A DNA stretch of 64,000 nt. It comes from Limnomonas spitsbergensis (Eukaryota > Chlorophyta > Chlorophyceae > Chlamydomonadales). The notes under the pieces were generated by a model. The model ran no database searches. It saw nothing but the letters and a program-made list of their open reading frames with translations, and was not told where the DNA came from. Of the stretch, positions 34,300-46,200 are shown piece by piece. Each line of letters opens with the position of its first letter. Within the stretch, counting starts at the first letter, position 1. The stretch covers positions 496,001-560,000 of the forward strand of contig JAYJMM010000061.1 in assembly GCA_037349105.1 (NCBI GenBank), written 5' to 3'. The position numbers and the translations under genes were made by a program.

Positions 34300-37200
34300 T
34301 CAGACTCCGAAGTTGCTGTCCCTCTCCCGGATCTCGCGTTGCCTCACTAGCTCCTCCTCCACATCAGCCATGTAGGCCACGCCCACCGGGCTGAAGTTAT
34401 CATCCACCACAACAGCAGCCTGAAGGCAACAGGACAGCACAGGCAGGCAGGCAGGCTTCAAAAGGTAGCAGGGCCGCAAGACAGCACAGGCAGGCACACT
34501 TCAAAAGACAGCAGGGAATCTCACTCATCATTGCTTGGGGGAGGAGGGGAGCGGGCTAATTCCGTTAGAATTTCATTTATCAGCACCAGTAGTCGGTGAA
34601 GACAGTCGTATGTACCAACTCTACCGTACAGGCTATAAAAGCATGACATCTGAAGCACATCTCACACGATTGCTCCAGTCCTATCTCATCGTGGCCTCCT
34701 AAAGAGATCCGCTTGGACGAACATTGGGAAAATGTAAGCCATCCCCCATCTCTGTCCCAAGTAACAAATAATTTATTTGTGACTGCTGACATGAGCAACA
34801 AGGCACTTAATAATATTAATACAAATGACCGAGCTATATTTGTTTCTTATGATACCCTGTACTGTACCGATTATGAATATAATACTATGCCAGCTAATCA
34901 AGCTGTCCTGCCTGTCCCCCATGCCCCCCCCCTCTGGACCCATCACCAGCCCCCGGCGCACCTTGACACCTTTCAGCGCCATCGCCTCCCTTGCTTGTGC
35001 TAGGGGAAGAGTGTGGCGGACGTACAAATCCGTCTTCACACTCATCGCTGACTCGACTGGGAGCGGCAGGTGAAGACGCAAGGGGTGGTTGGTTGAGGGA
35101 GGAAAAGAGGTTTAAGGCTAGAGATGAGGAGAGACAGGGTTCAGACAATCGAAACCAGATAAGCGAGACAGGGGCTGTGGTGTTTGAGCTAAGTAATACC
35201 TCAGGCATTTGCTGAGCATGCCGTCCAACTGTGGACACTCTTGCGGTAGCTGTACCGGACCCCACTCTGTCACCAGGCATGATTTGCTACAGCGAGAGGT
35301 TGAGCACAGCGAGCTGCAACCCAGCCCAACACTGGTGATTTCAAAAGCAGGAGGTCAAGCTCATGCATCGCCATTCAGATCACTCCTTCCAGCAAACTGA
35401 TGTCTCAAGCCGGTTGCCCGCCAGCCTGCATCTTCCACCATGCACGCCATGACCATCACCACCATGCGTTCCCTCCACACACCCTCCACATCCAACACCA
35501 TCTTCCGCCTACCGCTCCTCTCCCATATTCTCCCCACACACCCTCCACAGCCCCTTCGGCCTCTCTTACCTGCATCCCTCGGTCCCTCAATCTCCTTTTT
35601 TGTCGCCTCTGACACCAGGCTTGCGCCCCAGAACATGGCCTTCTCCTCCAGGTACATCTCCACCAGCTTGGACTCCAACCACTTGCTGAACATACCCTCC
35701 TGGTAGACAGAAACAGCAGCAACTTGAGCATCTCCCAGTGATTTTATTTCAGGCTATATTTAGCCTGAGGCTATATTTGAGGCTCATATGGGTGATGAAA
35801 CTTGGGAGGGAAAAGCCTTGGTACAGCCAGAAATGGACTAAAAAGGCTTCTGTTGACCGATCAGAGTGTCATCCCGAAATCTGCCAGCAGCAGAAGCAGC
35901 AGTAGCAGTAGGCCGAGGTATGGGGCAGCAGGGCTAATGGTCTCATGAAGACAAAGAAATTACAAGAATAGCCAACAGCTATGAAGTGCGTTCCCCCAAT
36001 CTCCACAAACTACCCACAGACCCTCTGAAGGCAAAGCTAAGTCGGTAGGTCCTTCGGCTGCCTCCTGCCTCACCAGATAGTGCGTGACCACTGAAGCGGT
36101 GCCAATGGCTGCCAGCAAAGGCACCAGGAGCCCTGCAGGCCATCAGGGCACAAGGATTCAGGATTCTTCCACTGCATTATTTGGGGTTTCATGGTTTGGG
36201 GGTCGTATCAAAAAGGGGTTTGAGACTGAATACCTGGTCTCCGGGGAGCCACCTCACTAACACTTGTTATTGTGTGTAATATGTACCACCCTAGGGCCCT
36301 CTGGGAAGGCACCAGGCCAATGAAGACGGAATTTTAGTTGGCCTAAGGCTGGTGGCCCATGCAGCAGGGTTTGTTCCACAGTCCACCTCGCCATAAGCAA
36401 TGATGTAGCTGAATTGTAGCTGAAGCATCCACAAAGAACATTGCAAGACAGAACCAGCCTCAAAGCACACACCGTCTCGTCCCAGCTGATCACAGCCACC
36501 AGCAAATTATTGAAGTAGGGAATACAATGGAGCCAACCGCCCAACTACAGCAATAGGTTGGGCTCATCTACTCCAAGGAGCCAGGTCCCCAGACAGCGCT
36601 GACAGCCCGCCGCCCAAGCCGGGGAGCAGACACCAGAGACTTATTTGTCTGGCGAGCTAGAGGCTGGTCGTGGCTTGGTCCCTATGAGCCCAGGGCTGGC
36701 TACCCAGCGTACCCCCAAGAGACAACCTTTCGGGGTACGCCGAGAGCCCTGGGCCCATAGGGCTCAAGCCACGACCAGCCTTCAGCAGGTGGCCAGGCAA
36801 CAGGGCACGGTGCACCAGGACCACTGGGCAGCAGGCCGTAATGTAGCTGAAACGTAGCTGAAGTGTGAAATCGAACGATGCTGGCATGCCCGCACCAGTG
36901 TCCCTGCTGATCTCCACCATGAGCGCGATGGCCGTGAGCGGAGCGCGACAGGCAGCGCCTAGCACGGCCGCGGCGCCCACGACAACAAACGTCGTGTTGC
37001 CGTCCTCTGCATGGCCGCTGGTCATGACGTGCCCGACCAAGTCCCCGACCAGCGCGCCCAGGAACAGCGACGGGGCAAACAGGCCGCCCACCAGGCCGCC
37101 GCCCACACAGACCTACGGGGAAATGGGAAATGTGACAAGGATAGTAACCAAGGGGGCATAACACTCCTCTCCACGAGAAGGTGTACTTGGCAGAGTGGAA

Positions 37201-40200
37201 CAAGAAGCTTCTGACATGACCAGGCAGGTTATGGACCATAGTTCATTTTTTGTGACTCTGCTACATATCAGCTACAACCCCGCTTCCTGCCAGAGGCCCC
37301 AGGTCTGGCCAGCAATGCTGCTTGGGCCGCCTGCCTTAGGCCAGTCAAGGTTTGGTCCCAACTGGGCCTCAGACGGCCGTGGGGCTGCCTGATGACGGTG
37401 GCTTTGTAGGCGAAAACATAAACACTGTTATGGACCGAAAGCAGCAGGTATCACTGCAAAGCACATCACAGGAGTCAATGCTCCAGCCGGGAAAGTGAGG
37501 TGCCCACCGCCCCGGCTCATGTCTGCCCCCCACAGCCCAACCCCTTAACCCCCATGCAGTACCTCCATGCCCTCCATGTACTTCCATGCACCCCTTGTCC
37601 CTCCACGCCTTCCATGTACTTCCATGCACCCCCTGTACCTCCAGGCCCTCCCTGTACTTCCATGCACCCCCTGTACCTCCAGGCCCTCATGTACTTCCAT
37701 GCACCCCCTGTATCTCCAGGCCCTCCATGCACCTCCATGCACCCCCTGTACCTCCAGGCCCTCCATGCACCTCCATGCACCCCCTGTACCTCCAGGCCCT
37801 CCATGCACCTCCATGCACCCCCTGTACCTCCAGGCCCTCCATGCAGGCCCTCCATGCACGTACCCATGCACACTTTCCAAGCCACACTCACAGATGTTGC
37901 GACAACCTTGGCCAACAGCAGCGCCGCGATGGAGCCAACAGACAGGTTGGTGCTGTCACGGAAGATCTCCTCCAGGTTCACATACCCGTACTGCACCTGC
38001 TCACAGGCGGTGCATAGCGGCGGTACGTATCAGCAGCAGTGGTTCAAATTCAGGAGTGTCCAATTCAACGGAAGTCCTTACACAATGATTTGAACGTACC
38101 GGACTTTCTGATGTCCTATTCTGGTCATTGATACAAATAAACACTGTTGTGTGCGGACTGCAATTTCTGTTGAGTCAGCAACTGCAATACACATATATGG
38201 GCACTCAGCACTGGGCGTCGAGGTGTTACGGAACCCGCATAGGCCATTTGGGAGGAAGGGCTACGTGACTCAGCCAGTACATCTTAGGCATCAACCAAAC
38301 AAGAAGCCTCCAAATCCATGCCCCAGAGCATCTTGGTTCTAAAAATGGGAGATTGTGGCAGGAGAGTATGACATAGTATCACACAATTGATGCCTCGAGC
38401 TCAAGATGACAGCGCTTGGCCCCCTGCCCCCCTTCGCCACCCTGGGCCCCCCTCCCCCCGCTAGACACCAAAATGCCGACCTGTGGGAAGTGGTACGCGA
38501 TGGCTCCGCATAGTGCCCCTGCCAGCGGGGCTGACAGGGAGCGAGGCAGCGGCCGCAACACAATCTCTGAGATGCGCACGCCCTCGTAAAGCAGGACAGC
38601 GGCGCTTGCACAGCCCACACCCAACAGGCTGAACTGCAGAGCAGAGGAGGACGGTGAGTGTGTGTGGGGGGTAAGGAGGCAAGTCAGAGGTGCCTCAGAA
38701 AGGTACGGGGGATTGATCAAAGAGCACAAACAGACAGGGGCTGTGGCTGCCAGCCAAGTGGACTGCGGAGCCGCAATCTGGTACTACCGAGGGGGCGCGC
38801 GTGCACCTTCAAGAAACAGTATCATAAATCCATGCGCAACCCCAAAGTATACCCCTCAACCCCAAGAAGCTTGGCTTGCTGTGACCCTCCCTTTCCAGCG
38901 CTGAAATGTACATAACGGTGCGAAGGTACGAAGGTACCGGTCTTAAGCTTTAGATCCTGCATTGTACAGCATGTAAGGCAGCACGCTGAACCCTTAACCC
39001 TAAACCCTGCTCACCTCAAAGACATCGTACAACAGGTTGGGCTGCATGCTGAAGTACGGGATGCGGCCAACCAGGTGGCTGGCAGAACCCAGGATCCCTA
39101 GCGCCTGCGTGCACAGGGCGCGGCGAATAAACAGCAAACAAGCTTGCGTGAAGGCCATAGAAGCTGAAGCTTGCTTTATATGTCAGGGTGCACAGCGCTT
39201 CAAATTGCCGTAGATGGTTACATTCTAACCATTTTGGTAACCATGGCTTATTTTGAAGAACTCTTTCTGAACTTAGCTGCCCTTTTGGATGAGAGAGTGG
39301 AAAAGCAGCATATAAGAAGAACCTTTGGGGCCCACATTAGCTGAATGATGATTATCGAGTGAGGGCGCACAGCCCCTCGGCGCGTCGCAGGCTAAGGCGC
39401 TACAAAAGGCGAGTTGACAGACGTGTGCCACAAAGACAAGATGATAGCTAGGGCAAGCTGCCAGTGCCTGTTCCAGTGAGCAGATAAGCGCTGAACTAGG
39501 CCCCCTCCCATTCAGCAGCTGCGAACCATGAGGCTAGAGCATGCTGAGGGATAATGAAGCTGGCAGCTGTACCCTCCACCCCCGTCCTAGGTCAGTGAAC
39601 CCCACACCTGCCCTTTGGGTATGGAAGCTATACCTTAAACCCATCCTAGCCTGTGTCAGTGGACCCCACACCTGCCCTTTGGGTATGGAAGCTATACCTT
39701 AAACCCATCCTAGCCTGTGTCAGTGGACCCCACACCTGCCCTTTGGGTATGGAAGCTATACCTTAAACCCATCCTAGCCTGTGTCAGTGGACCCCACACC
39801 TGCCCTTTGGGTATGGAAGCTATACCTTAAACCCATCCTAGCCTGTGTCAGTGGACCCCACACCTGCCCTTTGGGTATGGAAGCTATACCTTAAACCCAT
39901 CCTAGCCAGTGTCAGTGGACCCCACACCTGCCCTTTGGGTATGGAAGCTATACCTTAAACCCATCCTAGCCTGTGTCAGTGGACCCCACACCTGCCCTTT
40001 GGGTATGGAAGCTATACCTTAAACCCATCCTAGCCTGTGTCAGTGGACCCCACACCTGCCCTTTGGGTATGGAAGCTATACCTTAAACCCATCCTAGCCA
40101 GTGTCAGTGGACCCCACACCTGCCCTTTGGGTATGGAAGCTATACCTTAAACCCATCCTAGCCTGTGTCAGTGGACCCCACACCTGCCCTTTGGGTATGG

Positions 40201-43200
40201 AAGCTATACCTTAAACCCATCCTAGCCTGTGTCAGTGGACCCCACACCTGCCCTTTGGGTATGGAAGCTATACCTTAAACCCATCCTAGCCAGTGTCAGT
40301 GGACCCCACACCTGCCCTTTGGGTATGGAAGCTATACCTTAAACCCATCCTAGCCTGTGTCAGTGGACCCCACACCTGCCCTTTGGGTATGGAAGCTATA
40401 CCTTAAACCCATCCTAGCCTGAGTCAGTGGACCCCACACCTGCCCTTTGGGTATGGAAGCTATACCTTAAACCCATCCTAGCCTGTGTCAGTGGACCCCA
40501 CACCTGCCCTTTGGGTATGGAAGCTATACTTAAACCCATCCTAGCCTGTGTCAGTGGACCCCACACCTGCCCTTTGGGTATGGAAGCTATACCTTAAACC
40601 CATCCTAGCCTGTGTCAGTGGACCCCACACCTGCCCTTTGGGTATGGAAGCTATACCTTAAACCCATCCTAGCCTGTGTCAGTGGACCCCACACCTGCCC
40701 TTTGGGTATGGAAGCTATACCTTAAACCCATCCTAGCCAGTGTCAGTGGACCCCACACCTGCCCTTTGGGTATGGAAGCTATACCTTAAACCCATCCTAG
40801 CCAGTGTCAGTGGACCCCACACCTGCCCTTTGGGTATGGAAGCTATACCTTAAACCCATCCTAGCCAGTGTCAGTGGACCCCACACCTGCCCTTTGGGTA
40901 TGGAAGCTATACCTTAAACCCATCCTAGCCTGTGTCAGAGGACCCTGCACCTGCCCTTTGGGTATGGAAGCTATACCTTAAACCCATCCTAGCCAGTGTC
41001 AGTGGACCCCACACCTGCCCTTTGGGTATGGAAGCTATACCTTAAACCCATCCTAGCCTGTGTCAGTGGACCCCACACCTGCCCTTTGGGTATGGAAGCT
41101 ATACCTTAAACCCATCCTAGCCTGTGTCAGTGGACCCCACACCTGCCCTTTGGGTATGGAAGCTATACCTTAAACCCATCCTAGCCAGTGTCAGTGGACC
41201 CCACACCTGCCCTTTGGGTATGGAAGCTATACCTTAAACCCATCCTAGCCAGTGTCAGTGGACCCCACACCTGCCCTTTGGGTATGGAAGCTATACCTTA
41301 AACCCATCCTAGCCAGTGTCAGTGGACCCCACACCTGCCCTTTGGGTATGGAAGCTATACCTTAAACCCATCCTAGCCTGTGTCAGAGGACCCTGCACCT
41401 GCCCTTTGGGTATGGAAGCTATACCTTAAACCCATCCTAGCCAGTGTCAGTGGACCCCACACCTGCCCTTTGGGTATGGAAGCTATACCTTAAACCCATC
41501 CTAGCCTGTGTCAGTGGACCCCACACCTGCCCTTTGGGTATGGAAGCTATACCTTAAACCCATCCTAGCCAGTGTCAGTGGACCCCACACCTGCCCTTTG
41601 GGTATGGAAGCTATACCTTAAACCCATCCTAGCCTGTGTCAGTGGACCCCACACCTGCCCTTTGGGTATGGAAGCTATACCTTAAACCCATCCTAGCCTG
41701 TGTCAGTGGACCCCACACCTGCCCTTTGGGTATGGAAGCTATACCTTAAACCCATCCTAGCCTGTGTCAGTGGACCCCACACCTGCCCTTTGGGTATGGA
41801 AGCTATACCTTAAACCCATCCTAGCCTGTGTCAGTGGACCCCACACCTGCCCTTTGGGTATGGAAGCTATACCTTAAACCCATCCTAGCCAGTGTCAGTG
41901 GACCCCACACCTGCCCTTTGGGTATGGAAGCTATACCTTAAACCCATCCTAGCCTGTGTCAGTGGACCCCACACCTGCCCTTTGGGTATGGAAGCTATAC
42001 CTTAAACCCATCCTAGCCAGTGTCAGTGGACCCCACACCTGCCCTTTGGGTATGGAAGCTATACCTTAAACCCATCCTAGCCTGTGTCAGTGGACCCCAC
42101 ACCTGCCCTTTGGGTATGGAAGCTATACCTTAAACCCATCCTAGCCTGTGTCAGTGGACCCCACACCTGCCCTTTGGGTATGGAAGCTATACCTTAAACC
42201 CATCCTAGCCTGTGTCAGTGGACCCCACACCTGCCCTTTGGGTATGGAAGCTATACCTTAAACCCATCCTAGCCTGTGTCAGTGGACCCCACACCTGCCC
42301 TTTGGGTATGGAAGCTATACCTTAAACCCATCCTAGCCAGTGTCAGTGGACCCCACACCTGCCCTTTGGGTATGGAAGCTATACCTTAAACCCATCCTAG
42401 CCTGTGTCAGTGGACCCCACACCTGCCCTTTGGGTATGGAAGCTATACCTTAAACCCATCCTAGCCAGTGTCAGTGGACCCCACACCTGCCCTTTGGGTA
42501 TGGAAGCTATACCTTAAACCCATCCTAGCCTGTGTCAGTGGACCCCACACCTGCCCTTTGGGTATGGAAGCTATACCTTAAACCCATCCTAGCCAGTGTC
42601 AGTGGACCCCACACCTGCCCTTTGGGTATGGAAGCTATACCTTAAACCCATCCTAGCCAGTGTCAGTGGACCCTGCACCTGCCCTTTGGGTATGGAAGCT
42701 ATACCTTAAACCCATCCTAGCCTGTGTCAGAGGACCCTGCACCTGCCCTTTGGGTATGGAAGCTATACCTTAAACCCATCCTAGCCAGTGTCAGTGGACC
42801 CCACACCTGCCCTTTGGGTATGGAAGCTATACCTTAAACCCATCCTAGCCAGTGTCAGTGGACCCCACACCTGCCCTTTGGGTATGGAAGCTATACCTTA
42901 AACCCATCCTAGCCTGTGTCAGTGGACCCCACACCTGCCCTTTGGGTATGGAAGCTATACCTTAAACCCATCCTAGCCTGTGTCAGTGGACCCCACACCT
43001 GCCCTTTGGGTATGGAAGCTATACCTTAAACCCATCCTAGCCAGTGTCAGTGGACCCTGCACCTGTCTTTTGGGGATGGAAGTTATCCTCCACCCTGGTC
43101 CTAGGCTATCTCAGTGCACCCCGCACCTGTCCCTGGGGGCTGAAGGCTGGAACCTCAAAATCCGTCCTAACCAATCGCCCCGCACATCGCACCTGTCCCT

Positions 43201-46200
43201 GGAGCCTCTGGAGGATATTCTATCCAGTGCCCCTGGGGACAGGGGTGTTCCCTGTTCCCTGACCAACTCGATGCTACCTGAACCAGTTCTTCCAGGCTTG
43301 AGTTTAGACCCCTCAACCCCGTCATCAGCCGTCTCGACACACCATTTCTCAACCTCAAACCCCTTGTCCTAAGCCCACTCGATGAAACCCGCACCTGTCC
43401 CTTAGCGCGCAAAAAGCCCACCACGCCCGCCGCCACACTCGTGCTCACAAACACAGTGCTGGTACTCAGCCTGAGCAAGCAGTGGATAGCCAGTGTTGCA
43501 AACAATCAGGTGGGTGTTGCAAATGATGTTGCAGCAGGTGTTATCCCACTCATCCAGACAGTAGAGAACAGATACCATTGGCTGATGGCCCTGAGTAATG
43601 AGCGATATAACAGATTATGTTGAAGCATCAGCTGCGATCACATCTCCCTTGCAAAGTTGCGCACTTGTGCCCCTCTCTCTCCACCTCAGGTTCACCTGTC
43701 CAGCCCGAGCCTGCTGGACTTGAGCACAAACTCCACCGCAAACAGAGCCCCAGCCACCGGCGCATCAAAAGCAGCAGACACACCAGCAGCAGCACCGGCA
43801 GCCAGAAGCATGCGCTGGCGGCGACGGCTGAGCGATCTGGGCGTTAGCAGCGCGGCCTGTAAACGCAGGGGAAGAGGAACAAGTGGATCGAGGCGCAGCT
43901 GGCTCAGATGCCAAGGGTGTGGAGGAGGAGCAGCAACACCGGCCACAATCGAATGGATACGAGGTACGAGGGGGAGCAGGGACATGAGGGGGTACCTGGG
44001 GCAAGAAAGGGAGGGGCAGAGCTGTGATTGTTCTTGGAGGCATCAAGGCCTGCTTGGCCTCCCAATCAACCTGCCTCCCCCAGGGATATGAGGCCTGAGC
44101 CGGCGCTGGGGAAAATGGGACAAAGGCCTATGTTTCTGGCTATAGCCCGAACCCTGACCTGGCATACCTCAGCAAAAATGGGGGTTTAGCTGACTATGCT
44201 ACTGGCGTCAGCCGAGGGGGTGGGTCGTTGTCTCACCGGCAAAATACATTCGTGAGGCCCTCCCCCCAACTACACCTCCCTCCTGCTGGCCGTCACACAG
44301 GGCAAGTGACCAGCTAAGCAGCCCCTCCCGGAGTGGCTCCCACACACATCCTTTATGCCATGCCTGCTCCCACAAGCATGCACTGAGTACTCCACCCCTA
44401 TATCCTCACCGTGTTGGCCCCGAGCTCCACCGAGGGCGCCTCTGGCCCGAGGGAGGCGCCGCTTCCCAGGGAGATGGCGCTGGCGGCGGCCTTACGGAAG
44501 ACCTGCGGAGCGCCACGCACTGATCATTATAGGGTGCTGCAGCTACAATCCAGCTTATGTTTATTGCAGGGGGCTTCAGCCACAGTTCAGCTTTACAGTA
44601 TAGGGTGCTTCAGCTTCAGTTCAGCTTATGCTTTTTTTAGAGTGCTCCAGCCTTGGCTCCAGCTACGATTCAGCTCACACTTCATCTAAGATATGGCCTT
44701 TGGCAGGGGTGGGCCTGGTTCAGGAGGGTGCTTGCTGCTTACACCACCCACCAAAGGCCAGTCATGGTTTGATCCCAATTGGCGCAGTGGTGGCTACCCA
44801 GCAGCCTGTCAAACGGTGGTCTGACGCACATGGATAGGGCCACGGGTGCTTACGGGAGCGGGGATGTGCCAGCCACCCCAGGAAGCAGTGAAGCAACTCA
44901 CACTCGCCAGCCCTCCATCGCCCTTGCACATTCATCATACACACCCAGCCCCGTTCAAACCCTCCCGGTCTCCCCCCCTACCTGGCCAAAGTCCTTGGGT
45001 CGCGCTGCGGTCTTGACATCGTCATAGACTTCCGTCTTGACGTCATCATGCACATTGTCCACTGCCCTGGTGACCGCCTTGAGGGGGGGGGCGAAACCCT
45101 GGGCCTGGGAAAGGATTGCGGAGGCGTTCAGTGACGCCATATGGACTTGGGGGTTGTGGTGAGATACATACTGGTCTACAGCCCGTCATGAGAGCCGATC
45201 ACCCTCCCATCACACACACCCCACACACGCGCACCAGACATCCACACACCCAACCACACTAGGGGAAATAAACAAGCTCAAGAGAGGGGGTGTAACCCTC
45301 ACCTCGCAGCTCCTGACTAGCTATCAAGCTAGGGCTGATTGAGGTAGACGCGTGTGCGCTCGGTAAGCCCTAGCTTGATAGCTAGTCAGAAGCTGCTAGG
45401 TGAGGCTTTCAGGGGGCACGCATGTTTATGTGACGATGTTGCACCCTACCTGCAGCCATGCGACGACCACTCCAGCGCCAATGGGCATGATGCAGCGGAA
45501 GGGCAGCGAAAGGGACCCCAACGTGAACCCGGCAGATCGGCCGCCACCGATGCCTGTCAAGGATACAACGAGCTCTCAGTTTCAACATCAGAGGGCAGAA
45601 GCTCTTCGGCGTTTAGTCTGGGTAAAGGGTTGGACTACATGGAGCCATACATACCAGGAGTCAGAAGTTGATCCCCCATATTTTGCCTTTAAGTCCAATT
45701 GACTTTGTTTCTATGCTGCCCTATCTTTCTTTCTTTGCTGCAGAAATCCGCCCTAGCCCTCAATTTCCGACAGCAAGGTGCCGTCGACTGTTGACTTCCA
45801 TGGATCCCTCACCCCCAAGCAAAATGAAATGAGCGGGAAGGCAAAGCGCAACCACAGCTGTACTGGTATACTGCAAATTCTGCAATCCAGCGTTTATTTC
45901 AGTGCCAAACCACCTTTGGGGGGCCACCATGCAACCACCATTGCGCTCATGGGGACCAAACATTCACCGACCTACAGCCAGTGGACCAAGCAGCAGGGCT
46001 TACTGCAGGAGGTCCCTTAGCCGAAGGCCACCATGTAGCTGAATTATAGCTGAAGCGTGCTGATGTTAGCAAGGCTGCCATTGCCAAAATTTCCCAAGGG
46101 ACCAGTTCCTATATTATGACTTCAGAGGACGTTGACACACAGCCTGCAGCATAATTGTGTTTTTTTGTGTCTACGCCCCTCAAGGTCAGGAACCCAACTC

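Noticed and set aside
39592..43090. Possible centromeric satellite or coding repeat
   Set aside because: It lies within one intron of a gene whose exons on both sides are in phase, and the monomer contains stops in all plus frames.
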